From NCBI RefSeq assembly GCF_000308575.1, contig NZ_BAFZ01000053.1, forward strand, positions 1 to 59,141: DNA of 59,141 nucleotides. The letters run 5' to 3'. The notes under the pieces are model-generated. The model saw only the letters and a program-made list of their open reading frames with translations, was not told the origin of the DNA and ran no database searches. A program made the translations under genes and the position numbers. Numbering within the stretch: the stretch's first letter is position 1; each line of letters begins with the position of its first letter. This document shows, in pieces, positions 18,171-26,693 of this stretch. This DNA comes from Nocardia exalbida NBRC 100660 (GTDB lineage Bacteria; Actinomycetota; Actinomycetes; Mycobacteriales; Mycobacteriaceae).

Positions 18171-18827
18171 ATGAAGACGATCTACGCGCTGTGGGGCGTG
18201 CGCGACCTGCTCGCGGCGGATCCGGCGCCGCGACTGGCGGGGGCCGCGGCCGTGCAGGCGAACATCGCGGACGCGGCGGTCGAGGCGGCGATGTTGCGCA
18301 TCACGACCTTCGACGCGCCGGTGCAGGCCGTCGTCAGCGTCTGGTGGGACGCGACGCCGCGCCCGGACGCGGCGCAACGAGCGCTGAGCGCCGTGGCCGA
18401 GCGGGTGGCAGGCTGGCACGTCGAGGAGGCGACTCCGATTCCGCCGCCGGCCACCGCCGTGCGCGAGCGGGCGCCGGGCTTGTCGAATATCGCCTTCCTG
18501 CGCAAACCGGATGAACTGTCGCAGGCCGACTGGCTGGACCGCTGGCGCAACCACCACACCGCGATCGCCATCGAGACCCAGGCGACGTTCGGCTACGTCC
18601 AGAACGTCGTCACCGGTCCCGCCACGGCCGGTGCGCCGGACATCGCCGGAATCGTGGAGGAGCTGTTCCCGATCGAGGCGCTCACCGATCCGCACGCGTT
18701 CTACGGCAGCGGCGGCGACGCGGCGGAGCTGGCGCGCCGCATCGAGCGGCTGATGACCAGCGTCGCGACCTTCGGCGGCGACCGGAACCTGGATGTCGTA
18801 CCCACCAGCCGGTATCGGCTGCGCTGA
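18171..18827 (+). CDS. EthD-domain protein
   Basis: A 218-residue soluble alpha/beta-barrel (dimeric ferredoxin-like) protein. The second half contains the EthD signature region FLRKPDELSQADWLDRWRNH followed by HTAIAIETQATFGYVQNVV. The first half is a divergent repeat of the same fold. EthD was first described as an essential accessory protein of the EthABCD P450 system; most homologues have no assigned reaction. The KstR-type box at its promoter suggests steroid-linked induction. Nothing in the protein itself names a substrate. The ATG at 18171 fits the alignment; its ribosome-binding site is weak. Confidence 0.85.
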   Translation: MKTIYALWGVRDLLAADPAPRLAGAAAVQANIADAAVEAAMLRITTFDAPVQAVVSVWWDATPRPDAAQRALSAVAERVAGWHVEEATPIPPPATAVRERAPGLSNIAFLRKPDELSQADWLDRWRNHHTAIAIETQATFGYVQNVVTGPATAGAPDIAGIVEELFPIEALTDPHAFYGSGGDAAELARRIERLMTSVATFGGDRNLDVVPTSRYRLR

Positions 18828-18832
18828 GCGGT

Positions 18833-19711
18833 TCAGCGGCCAGGGGAACGTTCCGCCGATTCCCGCAACGCGACTCGGGCGGCGCGCACGGCGGGATGGC
18901 CGCCCGCGCCGCGCCGATAGGCGAGACGGGTTCGCCGTCGCGTCGGCAGCGCGCCGAGCGTGACGCCCGGAGGGCGATCCCGCGTCCCGAATTCCGGGAC
19001 GAGGGCGACTCCTTGACCGGCGGCGACGAGTGCGAGGACCGTGCCGAAGTCGTCGGCGTGATGCCGGATCCGCGGCGTGAAGCCCGCGGCCTCGCACGCG
19101 CGCACGGTCATCGTGTGGCACAGCGTGCCGGGAGTGCTGGCGATCCAGGCACTTTCGCGGTGCGCGGCGAGTGGTTCGGCCGATCGCGCCGCGAGATAGA
19201 CGATCTCCTCGAACAGCGGCTCGCTGTGCAATGCGGGATCGGCGGGGACCGGCACGTAGTCGTACTCCTGGATCAGCGCGACATCGAGGGTCTCGGCGCG
19301 CAGCGCGTCGGGCGCCAGCGCCGGATCCAGTTCGGTCACACGCAGTTCCAGCCGGGGGTGCGCACTGCTCAGTGCGACGAGTGCGGGGGAGAGGATGGTC
19401 CGCACCGCGGTGGGGAACGCTCCGATGCGCAGCGTTCCGGTGAGTTCGGCGCGCGTCGTGGCCAGCTCGGCGCCGGCCTGTTCGAGCACCGCGAGAATCC
19501 GCTCGGTGTGCTGGACGAGCGCCACGGCCGCCGGGGTCAGCGTCACCCGCCGGCCGGTTCGCGTCAACAGTGCCACGCCTGCCTCCCGTTCCAGGGCGGC
19601 GAGTTGCTGCGAGACCGCCGATGGCGTGTAGGCGAGGGCTTCCGCCACCGCGGCGATGGTCTCGCGATGCGACAGTTCCCGCAGCAGGCGCAGTTTCCGG
19701 ACATCGAGCAT
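18833..19711 (-). CDS. LysR-family transcriptional regulator
   Basis: A 292-residue LTTR of normal length. The N-terminal HTH is MLDVRKLRLLRELSHRETIA followed by AVAEALAYTPSAVSQQLAAL. The C-terminal two-lobe effector domain has GALPTRRRTRLAYRRG near the end. It is divergent from the DapA-family gene with 71 bases between, and its own start codon lies inside a dyad (19709-19725), so autorepression and activation of the divergent lyase-exporter operon is the expected arrangement. The effector is unknown. Confidence 0.92.
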   Translation of the reverse strand: MLDVRKLRLLRELSHRETIAAVAEALAYTPSAVSQQLAALEREAGVALLTRTGRRVTLTPAAVALVQHTERILAVLEQAGAELATTRAELTGTLRIGAFPTAVRTILSPALVALSSAHPRLELRVTELDPALAPDALRAETLDVALIQEYDYVPVPADPALHSEPLFEEIVYLAARSAEPLAAHRESAWIASTPGTLCHTMTVRACEAAGFTPRIRHHADDFGTVLALVAAGQGVALVPEFGTRDRPPGVTLGALPTRRRTRLAYRRGAGGHPAVRAARVALRESAERSPGR

Positions 19712-19725
19712 AAGTCGAGCTTATG
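19709..19725. promoter_or_regulatory. LysR-type dyad in divergent promoter region
   Basis: A perfect CATAAG-TCGAG-CTTATG inverted repeat containing the LTTR T-N11-A spacing. It overlaps the lysR start codon and lies 58 bases from the lyase start. Confidence 0.6.
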
Positions 19726-19782
19726 GTCTGCGACAGAAACATGAACTGGATCTGATGATTCGGCGCGGTCAGGCTGGTCGTC

Positions 19783-20718
19783 ATGACACTCGCAGGTCTT
19801 CTCGTCCCCTTGGTCACGCCGTTCACGGCCGATGGCGGGCTCGCCGCGGGCGCGCTGGAGCGGCTCGCGCACGAGGTGCTCGACGACGGAGCGACCGGCA
19901 TCGTCGCGCTCGGCACCACCGGGGAGCCCGCGACGCTGACGGCGCAGGAGCGGGCACGAGTGGTCGACGTGTGCGCAGGCGTCTGCCGGGAACGCGACGC
20001 GCCGTTGCTGGTCGGCGTGGGATCGAACTCGACAGCGGCTTCTGTCGAGACACTCGCCGGTCTCGATCCGGGTAGCACCGCGGCGCTCACCGTGGTCCCG
20101 TACTACACGCGACCGTCCGAGGCGGGTGTGCTCGCGCACTTCCGGGAGCTCGCCGCGGCGTCCCCGGTGCCGCTGGTCGTCTACCACATCCCGTATCGGA
20201 CCGGGCTTTCCCTCGGTACCGACACCTTGCTCGCGCTCGCGGATATGCCCGAGGTCATCGGCCTGAAGCATGCCGTCGGCGCCATCGATGAGGCAACCAT
20301 CGCGCTGATGGGCGCGCGACCCGCCGATTTCGCCGTGCTGGCGGGCGACGATGTGTTCGTCGCGCCGCTGCTGGCTCTCGGCGCCTCCGGTGCGATCGCG
20401 GCCTCGGCCGCCGTGCACACCTCGTCGTTCGTGGCCCTGGTCGCCGCTTGGCGCACCGGTCCGGTCGACCTGGCGCGGTCGCTCGGTCACCGGCTGGCGG
20501 TACTGTCGGCGGCGCTGTTCGCCGAACCCAATCCCGCGGTGATCAAAGCCGTGCTCGCGGCGCAGGGCCGCATACCGAGCGCTGCGGTACGGCTGCCGTT
20601 GCTGCCCGCGAGCGAGGCCGCGACCCGGGCCGCCTTGGCCGCGCTCGCGGAATTCCCGACATCAGGAACGGGCAATGACTGGTGTTGCGGCCGCGAAGGT
20701 GCAACGCTTAAACGGTGA
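19783..20718 (+). CDS. DapA-family (dihydrodipicolinate synthase/N-acetylneuraminate lyase) aldolase
   Basis: A 311-residue class I aldolase. The glycine-rich site GIVALGTTGEPATLTAQER (about residues 39-57) binds the keto acid, VVYHIPYRTG supplies the catalytic Tyr and carboxylate-binding Arg, and VIGLKHAVG holds the Schiff-base Lys at about 162. Family reactions condense or cleave pyruvate-type substrates. The genuine lysine-pathway dapA normally lies next to dapB or dapE; here the partner is an exporter whose GTG start overlaps the stop (GTGA), plus a divergent LysR, so a catabolic or specialised aldolase is more likely than lysine synthesis. Confidence 0.88.
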   Translation: MTLAGLLVPLVTPFTADGGLAAGALERLAHEVLDDGATGIVALGTTGEPATLTAQERARVVDVCAGVCRERDAPLLVGVGSNSTAASVETLAGLDPGSTAALTVVPYYTRPSEAGVLAHFRELAAASPVPLVVYHIPYRTGLSLGTDTLLALADMPEVIGLKHAVGAIDEATIALMGARPADFAVLAGDDVFVAPLLALGASGAIAASAAVHTSSFVALVAAWRTGPVDLARSLGHRLAVLSAALFAEPNPAVIKAVLAAQGRIPSAAVRLPLLPASEAATRAALAALAEFPTSGTGNDWCCGREGATLKR

Positions 20719-22253
20719 CACAACCTCCGGATACCCAGGCGGCTGGGCCCGACCCGTCGGCCGACAAACTGGACGCGGCCGTCTTCAAGGTCGCGGGCGT
20801 GGTCGTGCTCGGCGCGATCATGTCGATTCTCGACATCACCGTCGTCAGCGTCGCGATCCCGACCTTCCAGCGCGAGTTCGACACGAGCTACGCCATCGCG
20901 GCGTGGACGATGACCGGCTACACGCTCGCGCTGGCCACCGTGATCCCGCTGACCGGGTGGGCGGCCGACCGCTTCGGCACCAAGCGGCTGTACATCATGG
21001 CGCTCACCTTCTTCGTGCTCGGTTCACTGCTGTGCAGCACGGCGTGGAACATCGAATCGCTGATCGCCTTCCGCGTGATCCAGGGCTTGGGCGGCGGCAT
21101 GCTGATGCCGCTGGGCATGACGATCATGACCCATGCCGCCGGTCCGCAGCGGGTCGGCAGGGTGATGGCGGTGCTCGGCGTGCCGATGCTGCTCGGCCCG
21201 ATCGGCGGCCCGATCCTGGGCGGCTGGCTGATCGAGAACTTCAGCTGGCACTGGATCTTCTTGATCAACTTGCCGATCGGCGTGGTCGCCTTGGCGCTCG
21301 CGATCATCTTGCTGCCCGGCGACAAGCCGGAGCCGTCGGAGTCGTTCGACTTCATCGGCATGCTGCTGGCCTCGCCCGGCCTCGCGCTGTTCCTGTTCGG
21401 CGTCTCCTCGATCCCGGGGGAGGGGACCGTGCTGGCGGCGAAGGTGCTGATTCCGGCCGCCGTCGGCGCGCTGCTGATGGCCGCGTTCGTGTTCCACGCG
21501 CTGCGCACCGAGCACCCGCTGATCGATCTGCACCTGTTCCGCAACCGGTCGCTGACCTTCGCGGTGCTCACGATGGTGCTGTTCGCGATCGCGTTCTTCG
21601 GAGCGGGCCTGCTGCTGCCGACCTACCTGCAACAGGTGCGCGGCGAGTCGGCGCTGCAAGCCGGTCTGCTGATCGCGCCGCAGGGCATCGGCGCGATGCT
21701 CAGCATGCCGATCGCGGGCCGTTTCGTGGACAAGATCGGTCCGGGCAAGATCGTGCTCGTCGGTATCACGCTGATCTCGATCGGGACGGCGTACTTCATC
21801 CAGCTCGACGCCGACAGCTCGTACCTGCCCATGATCGGCGCCCTGTTCGTGATGGGCCTCGGCATGGGCTGCACCATGATGCCGATCATGACCGCGGCGA
21901 TCCAGACCCTGACCCACCAGCAGGTGGCTCGCGGGTCGACGCTGATGAACATCGTCAACCAGACCGCCGGTTCGATCGGCACGGCGACGATGTCGGTGGT
22001 GCTGACCAACCTGCTGAACAACCAGCCGCTCGCGCGTCCGGCGATCGCGTCGAACTTCGATCCCGGCCTGGCGAGCCAGCTTCCGCCGGGGGCCGTCGAC
22101 ACCGGTCTCCAGCAGGCCGCGGAAGCGTTCAGCCACACCTATGTGGTGGCGCTGGTGCTGATCGTGCTCACCTTGATCCCGGCATCCTTCCTGCCACGCA
22201 CGAAGCCGAAGAACCCGGAGGCGGTCGACGCCGCCACGGTGGTACACGCCTAG
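20715..22253 (+). CDS. MFS exporter, EmrB/QacA (DHA2) type, 14 helices
   Basis: A 512-residue exporter. The first helix has MSILDITVVSVAIPTF, loop 2-3 has GWAADRFGTKRLY, helix 4 has FRVIQGLGGGMLMPLGMTIM (motif B region), and helix 5 has GVPMLLGPIGGPILGGWLI (motif C), the mark of drug:H+ antiporters. The start GTG overlaps the lyase stop, so the two are co-translated under LysR control. A strong hairpin follows the stop. The substrate is unknown. Confidence 0.92.
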   Translation: MTQPPDTQAAGPDPSADKLDAAVFKVAGVVVLGAIMSILDITVVSVAIPTFQREFDTSYAIAAWTMTGYTLALATVIPLTGWAADRFGTKRLYIMALTFFVLGSLLCSTAWNIESLIAFRVIQGLGGGMLMPLGMTIMTHAAGPQRVGRVMAVLGVPMLLGPIGGPILGGWLIENFSWHWIFLINLPIGVVALALAIILLPGDKPEPSESFDFIGMLLASPGLALFLFGVSSIPGEGTVLAAKVLIPAAVGALLMAAFVFHALRTEHPLIDLHLFRNRSLTFAVLTMVLFAIAFFGAGLLLPTYLQQVRGESALQAGLLIAPQGIGAMLSMPIAGRFVDKIGPGKIVLVGITLISIGTAYFIQLDADSSYLPMIGALFVMGLGMGCTMMPIMTAAIQTLTHQQVARGSTLMNIVNQTAGSIGTATMSVVLTNLLNNQPLARPAIASNFDPGLASQLPPGAVDTGLQQAAEAFSHTYVVALVLIVLTLIPASFLPRTKPKNPEAVDAATVVHA

Positions 22254-22262
22254 GTGTACGCG

Positions 22263-22297
22263 TCCCGGGATCGCCTGTCCGTCAGGCGATCTCGGGA
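22263..22297 (+). terminator. Hairpin terminator of the lyase-exporter operon
   Basis: A 15-bp stem with one G-U pair (arms 22263-22277 and 22283-22297) and a 5-base loop, TCCGT, nine bases after the exporter stop. There is no U-tract. Confidence 0.75.
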
Positions 22298-22465
22298 CCA
22301 TGCCGGCTGGTTGTCGCCCGATCGCCCCGTGAAGTCACGCCGGGGACGCGTTTGCGGCAGCTGGTCGGGTCCGGTCGAAGACGATCCGGACGACCGGGCC
22401 TTCCACCGGATAGGCGAGGCGAATCCGTCTGCTGCCGCTGCATGCGGCACTTGTGTGCGTTCCGG

Positions 22466-23020
22466 TCACCGATGGCTTCGAAGGCCGTCGAACACGATCT
22501 CCGCGGCACGCCGCCACGACGGCGAGCCGGTGGTCTCCCCGAGCAGCGACAGCGCCCACACCAGGGCGACGACGTCCTCGTCGGTCGCGTCGGCGCGCAG
22601 CGCACCGTCTTCCCGGACGCGCGCGAGAACGGCGGACAGCTGCGACATTCCGCGGTGGCAGGCTTCCGCCAGCCGAGCCGCCGCGGGATGATTCCCGGTG
22701 AACGCCTCGAGCAATCCGCGATCGGCGGTCAGCCGGACGAGCAGGTCTTCCACGAATCCGGTGAACGCCGTCCACGCGTCCGGCTCGGCCGCGGCGCGGG
22801 CGGCGATCTCGTCCACGGCCGCCAGGCGTGGCGGCAGGAGGGCGTCGATCAACGTGTCGCGGGTCGGGAAATGGTTGTACAGCGTTCCGATGCTGACGCC
22901 CGCCCGCCGCGCGATCTCCTCCAGAGAGCCCTCGAGGCCCTGCTCGGTGAACACATCGGCCGCGTGCCGCAGCAATTTCTCGCGATTGCGGGCGGCGTCC
23001 CGGCGCAGCGGTTTGGTCAC
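22466..23020 (-). CDS. TetR-family transcriptional regulator
   Basis: A 184-residue repressor. The HTH occupies about residues 10-55 (LLRHAADVFTEQGLEGSLEE, IARRAGVSIGTLYNHFPTRD). The C-terminal helical domain is of the SBP_bac/TetR_C type and binds an unknown ligand. The start is a GTG at 23020. It is divergent from the SDR gene, and the 84-base gap holds a large inverted repeat that is the probable operator for both genes. Confidence 0.92.
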   Translation of the reverse strand: MTKPLRRDAARNREKLLRHAADVFTEQGLEGSLEEIARRAGVSIGTLYNHFPTRDTLIDALLPPRLAAVDEIAARAAAEPDAWTAFTGFVEDLLVRLTADRGLLEAFTGNHPAAARLAEACHRGMSQLSAVLARVREDGALRADATDEDVVALVWALSLLGETTGSPSWRRAAEIVFDGLRSHR

Positions 23021-23037
23021 GCGCCCATCCTACAAAA

Positions 23038-23089
23038 CTGAGGGAAGCCTCGATTTCATGCTACGGTGATAAGTCGAGGGGTCCCTCAG
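23038..23089. promoter_or_regulatory. Inverted-repeat operator between tetR and SDR gene
   Basis: Two 16-base arms (23038-23053 and 23074-23089) are inverted copies at 14 of 16 positions, separated by 20 bases. The right arm contains its own GAGGG-GT-CCCTC palindrome and the left arm a weaker version. This is consistent with two TetR dimers bracketing the SDR promoter. Confidence 0.65.
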
Positions 23090-23104
23090 ATTCAAGGAGA
23101 GTGT

Positions 23105-23821
23105 ATGGCCCAGCAAGCAACCGCGGTGATCGTCGGCGTCGGGCCCGGTCTCGGGATGTCGATGGCCCGCCGTTTCGGCCGGGAAGGATTTCGCATCGCG
23201 CTGATCTCGCGCAGCGACGCGAGGCACGCGGCATATCTGGCCGACTTGGCGGCGCGCGGTATCGACGCCACCGCCCACGTCGCGGACGTCACCGATCGCC
23301 CACGGCTCGGCGCGGTCCTCGACGACATCCGCCGCGACGGCCCGATCGGAATGGTCTATTACGGGCCGGGGCCGACGCAGCAGCCGGTGCCGATCACCGA
23401 TATCGACGCCGAGACGGCGCGATCGGCATTCGAGTGGGTATGGCCTGCGGTGGACGTGGTGAGCGACGTGCTGCCCGGCATGCTCGACCGCGGGGACGGT
23501 GCGTTGCTCTTCGCCGGTGGCCTTTCCAGCGTCCGCCCCATGCCCATGCTCGGTCACCTCGCCCTCGCGACCGCCGCGCTGCGCAACTACGCGCTCACCC
23601 TCAATGCGGCCCTGGCGGGGCGCAACCTCTACGCGGGCACCCTCACCATCGGCGGTCTCGTGGAGCGCGGGGACATCCACGCCATGGTCACCGCCGACCC
23701 CGCGCGCTTCGGCAGCGCGGAAGGCCACACTCTCGATCCGGACGACTTGGCCGAGACCGCGTGGAACATGTATCGCGGCCGCGACCGGGCCGAGGAGATC
23801 TTCGACGCCATCGGCGGATGA
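23105..23821 (+). CDS. Short-chain dehydrogenase-like protein without YxxxK
   Basis: A 238-residue Rossmann protein. The start ATG is fixed by AAGGAGAG five bases upstream. The dinucleotide site is VIVGVGPGLGMSMARRF and the NNAG-like segment is YYGPGPTQ. The Ser-containing strand is LLFAGGLSSVRPMPMLG, but where SDRs have Tyr-xxx-Lys this protein has LGHLALATAALRNYA, so both catalytic Tyr and Lys are absent. It may bind nucleotide without classical dehydrogenase chemistry. It is the target gene of the divergent TetR. It ends nine bases from the convergent Rv0910-like gene. Confidence 0.82.
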   Translation: MAQQATAVIVGVGPGLGMSMARRFGREGFRIALISRSDARHAAYLADLAARGIDATAHVADVTDRPRLGAVLDDIRRDGPIGMVYYGPGPTQQPVPITDIDAETARSAFEWVWPAVDVVSDVLPGMLDRGDGALLFAGGLSSVRPMPMLGHLALATAALRNYALTLNAALAGRNLYAGTLTIGGLVERGDIHAMVTADPARFGSAEGHTLDPDDLAETAWNMYRGRDRAEEIFDAIGG

Positions 23822-23830
23822 CGGTCGGAC

Positions 23831-24262
23831 TCAGCCGTAGAGCGCGATGAAGCGGTCCAGGGAGCGCTCGATATCGCCTTTGACCGCGCGGGCCACACCG
23901 GATCCGATCGGACCGAACAGCGGCGCGCCGCCGAGTTCGATGTCGACGGTGACCTCCGAACCGGAGCCCTTCGGCGCGACGAGCAGTTGCAGGCCCAGCT
24001 TGGTGCCGCCCTTGCCCGCGCCGCTCAGTTGCAGGCGGCGCGGGGGCTCGGCGGCGCGCACCGTCCAGGTGACCCGGTTGCGCAGGCCCTTCACCGAGGC
24101 GATGCCGACCAGTTGGGTGCCGACGGTCAACTCGGCGGGAACCTCACCGCGCCAGGCTTCGTGCATGGTCAGCCATTTGTCGAGTTCGGCGAGGTTGGAG
24201 GTGTGCGTCCAGGCCTCCTCCGGCGAGATCGGGACGTCGACCGAGACCTTCAGCTTTGCCAT
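23831..24262 (-). CDS. SRPBCC protein of the Rv0910 family
   Basis: A 143-residue helix-grip protein, starting MAKLKVSVDVPISPEEAW and ending GDIERSLDRFIALYG, closely matching what I remember of Rv0910 homologues (LGGAPLFGPIGSGVARAVKG near the end). Rv0910 is described as the toxin of an Rv0909-Rv0910 pair. No antitoxin-like gene lies beside this copy: upstream is a 562-base gap and downstream a convergent SDR. It may therefore be an ordinary lipid or polyketide-binding SRPBCC protein that only shares the family name. The frame stays open upstream, but the conserved MAKLKV start is clear. Confidence 0.82.
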   Translation of the reverse strand: MAKLKVSVDVPISPEEAWTHTSNLAELDKWLTMHEAWRGEVPAELTVGTQLVGIASVKGLRNRVTWTVRAAEPPRRLQLSGAGKGGTKLGLQLLVAPKGSGSEVTVDIELGGAPLFGPIGSGVARAVKGDIERSLDRFIALYG

Positions 24263-24824
24263 GGGCGCATGGTATCCGGCCGGTGGCCCACCCGGTCGAA
24301 TTCGAACACCCGCCAATACGTTTGTGGACAGACCGGTGAACACCCGTTCCACCTGCCGAGTTCCGGCGCGCGGCTGCACGGCCGCTGCGCCGCCGGTGCC
24401 GTTCCCGGTGCTCATCCGGGTGCGGCCCCGTACGCAGGGCGAACGTCCGCGGGTTGCACCGCAGCCCAACATTATTGCGCAGCTATGTCGCGATCCCCGG
24501 CACGTATCGTCCCAGCTCCGGGAAAACAGAAAGTGTCGATGGGATCGGCAGAGACTTCGTCGGAATGCTGCTAATGTGCGTTTGGTCGGATTCTGGTTAC
24601 CGTTCGGATACGATCCGGGCGGTCGGCGATTGACGTGTAATCGCCTGTCCTGCGGGCACTGTGCGGTAGGCACTCGCGATGAGTGCCGGTGCCGTCGCGG
24701 GGTTCCGGTACTCCGACGCGGACCCCACCGACCGGTCCGTTCATGGTCGGCAGGCGAGGGAAGGCGAGCGAAGCAGGATGGCAATGGGCCGATTCCTCGA
24801 GACCAGTCAACGACGAAAGAACTG
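24263..24824. other. Gap upstream of conservon 1; no gene seen
   Basis: 562 bases between divergent genes. The part 24470-24650 is relatively AT-rich and probably contains the conservon promoter; TACGAT at 24609-24614 could be a -10, but no convincing -35 accompanies it. Open frames here are not credible as genes. Confidence 0.45.
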
Positions 24825-26195
24825 ATGAATCAAGATATCGCCGTGGTGCTTTCATGGATCCTCGCCGCCGCTTTGGTGATCGCCGTAGCGGGGGCGTTGT
24901 ACGCAGTGCAGTATGCCAGGGCTCAACGGGCCAAGCTCGAGGCTGTGAGCAGGGAACAGCGCGCGACGGAGGACACGCTCGAGCGGTTCGCCGCCACCAC
25001 GCTGCCCGCGGTGGCCGAGTCGATCCGCCGGTTCGAGTCGCAGGTGCCCCCGGTCGAAGTCCAGGCGGGCATGGAGAATTCACGGCTCGCGCAGATCCTG
25101 CGGTGGATCTCCGAGCGGTACGCCGACGATCTGAGCCTGATGCGCTCGGAGACCAGGGACCTGACCAACAACGAGGCGCAGCAAGCGATCAAGGCCGCCG
25201 AGGAATCCGCGCGCACCGAGGTCGCCTCGGCGTCGCGCCAGGCGACCAGCGCCGCGGTGCGCTCGTTCGGTACCTCCGTGGTCAGCCTCGGCGCGGATGT
25301 CAGCCAGGTGGTGAGCGCCGCGCTGCGTGAGCATCGCGACGACGCGGTGTACGAAACCCTCACCCGCATCGACCACACCGTGCAGCAGATGATCCGTCAG
25401 GCGCAGTCCTATGTGATCGTTTGCGGTGGTCTGCCCGGCCGTCGCTGGCCCGCGCAGACGCTGACCGACGTGGTCGGCGGCGCCATCGGCCGCGTCCGCG
25501 AATACCTGCGGGTGCGGCCCAACCAGCTCGATCGCATCGTGATCAGCCGCGCGGTGGAACCGCTCGTGCACACGCTGGCGACCCTGCTGGACAACGCGTT
25601 GCGGTACTCCCCGCCGACCTCCTACGTGGACGTCAACTTCCAGGAGGGTCATCACGGCGTCACCGTCATCATCGATGACGCGGGCGTGCGGATGAACGCC
25701 GAGCAGATGGAGGAGGCCCGCCAGGTGCTCGCGCACGAGCGGCCCGTCGACATCCACCAGCTCGGCCCGTCGCCGAAGGTCGGCTTCCCGGGTATCGCCG
25801 CGCTGGCTCGTCGCTACGGTTTCACCGTCTACATCGACGGCCCGAACGTCTACGGCGGCATGCGCGCGATGGTCTACATCCCGGAGTCGCTGCTGGTCAC
25901 CCCGCAGAACGTCCAGGAGGTCGCGCCCGTGGCCGAGGCCAAACCGGAGCCGGTGACGGTTCCCGCGCAGGACGCGCCGAGCGAGCAGTCCGGCGAGGAC
26001 GAGCACTCGCTGACGGTGAGCGAGATCACCAGTGGCGGGTTACCCAAGCGACGACGCAGGACGGTCGCGCTCGCCCCGGTCGGGCCGCGCACCGAACCGG
26101 GCCTCGCTCGCCCCGAGGTCGCAGCAGCTTGGCATACCGGCTCCAAGAGCGGCCGCGCCGCCGCATCTGATGACACGGAAGGGATGACATCCTGA
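24825..26195 (+). CDS. cvnA: Conservon sensor histidine-kinase-like protein CvnA
   Basis: 456 residues. One membrane helix lies at about residues 5-27 (VVLSWILAAALVIAVAGAL) with almost nothing outside, then a coiled coil to about 150. The dimerisation-like segment is YETLTRIDHTVQQMIRQA. The HATPase domain (about 240-370) has LATLLDNALRYSPP (N box), IIDDAGVRM (G1) and GPSPKVGFPGIAALARRYGF (G2). The tail is disordered and ends GMTS. CvnA proteins of Streptomyces conservons assemble at the membrane with CvnB, C and D. This one lacks the large extracellular sensor domain of many relatives, so the signal may be intracellular or come from a partner. The stop overlaps cvnB (TGATG). Confidence 0.9.
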   Translation: MNQDIAVVLSWILAAALVIAVAGALYAVQYARAQRAKLEAVSREQRATEDTLERFAATTLPAVAESIRRFESQVPPVEVQAGMENSRLAQILRWISERYADDLSLMRSETRDLTNNEAQQAIKAAEESARTEVASASRQATSAAVRSFGTSVVSLGADVSQVVSAALREHRDDAVYETLTRIDHTVQQMIRQAQSYVIVCGGLPGRRWPAQTLTDVVGGAIGRVREYLRVRPNQLDRIVISRAVEPLVHTLATLLDNALRYSPPTSYVDVNFQEGHHGVTVIIDDAGVRMNAEQMEEARQVLAHERPVDIHQLGPSPKVGFPGIAALARRYGFTVYIDGPNVYGGMRAMVYIPESLLVTPQNVQEVAPVAEAKPEPVTVPAQDAPSEQSGEDEHSLTVSEITSGGLPKRRRRTVALAPVGPRTEPGLARPEVAAAWHTGSKSGRAAASDDTEGMTS

Positions 26196-26620
26196 TGGCC
26201 ACACCCGTGACCGACAGCAGCAACAAACTGGGCTGGCTACTCGAAGATCTCAGCATCACGGGTGTGCGGTTCGCGGTGTTGCTGTCCGACGACGGCCTGC
26301 GGATCGCGCACTCCACGGGGATCGCGCGTGACGAGGCGGAGCGCTTCGCCGCGGCGGCCTCCGGCCTGCGCTCGCTCGGCAAGGCGCTCGGCGAGTTCTG
26401 TGGCGATTCCACGAATGGCGTCCGGCAGAACATAACCGAGTACGACCAGGGGATGATCCTCATCACCGCGGCGGGCGAAGGGGCGTTACTCGGCGTCGCG
26501 ACGACCAACGAGATCGACGTGGGCCTCGTCGCCCACCGGATGAACGAGTTGGCCGGCCGGGTCGGACGCGAGCTCGGCAGCCAGCCGCGTAGGCGCGTAG
26601 ACGGCAGCGAAATGCCATGA
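26195..26620 (+). CDS. cvnB: Roadblock/LC7 protein CvnB
   Basis: A 141-residue protein with the MglB/Roadblock fold: GWLLEDLSITGVRFAVLLSD, DDGLRIAHSTGIARDEAERF, and the C-terminal strand MILITAAGEGALLGVATT. Roadblock proteins act on the small GTPase of the same operon, like MglB on MglA. It is coupled to cvnA by a one-base overlap. The next gene is separated by 73 bases that carry an unusual GAGCG-rich segment. Confidence 0.92.
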   Translation: MATPVTDSSNKLGWLLEDLSITGVRFAVLLSDDGLRIAHSTGIARDEAERFAAAASGLRSLGKALGEFCGDSTNGVRQNITEYDQGMILITAAGEGALLGVATTNEIDVGLVAHRMNELAGRVGRELGSQPRRRVDGSEMP

Positions 26621-26693
26621 TCGAGCGCAGCGAGCGAGTCAAAGGTACTGCGCCGCTGCGCATCACGGAGCCGAGCGAAAGCGAGGCGACGTC
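26621..26693. repeat. Intergenic GAGCGCAGCGAGCG-type repeat inside the conservon operon
   Basis: The 73-base gap between cvnB and cvnC holds GAGCGCAGCGAGCGAG and, inverted in style, GAGCCGAGCGAAAGCGAGGCG. Such segments recur between genes in many actinobacterial genomes. In other conservons B and C usually overlap or nearly touch, so this looks like a later insertion of a dispersed element. Confidence 0.5.
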
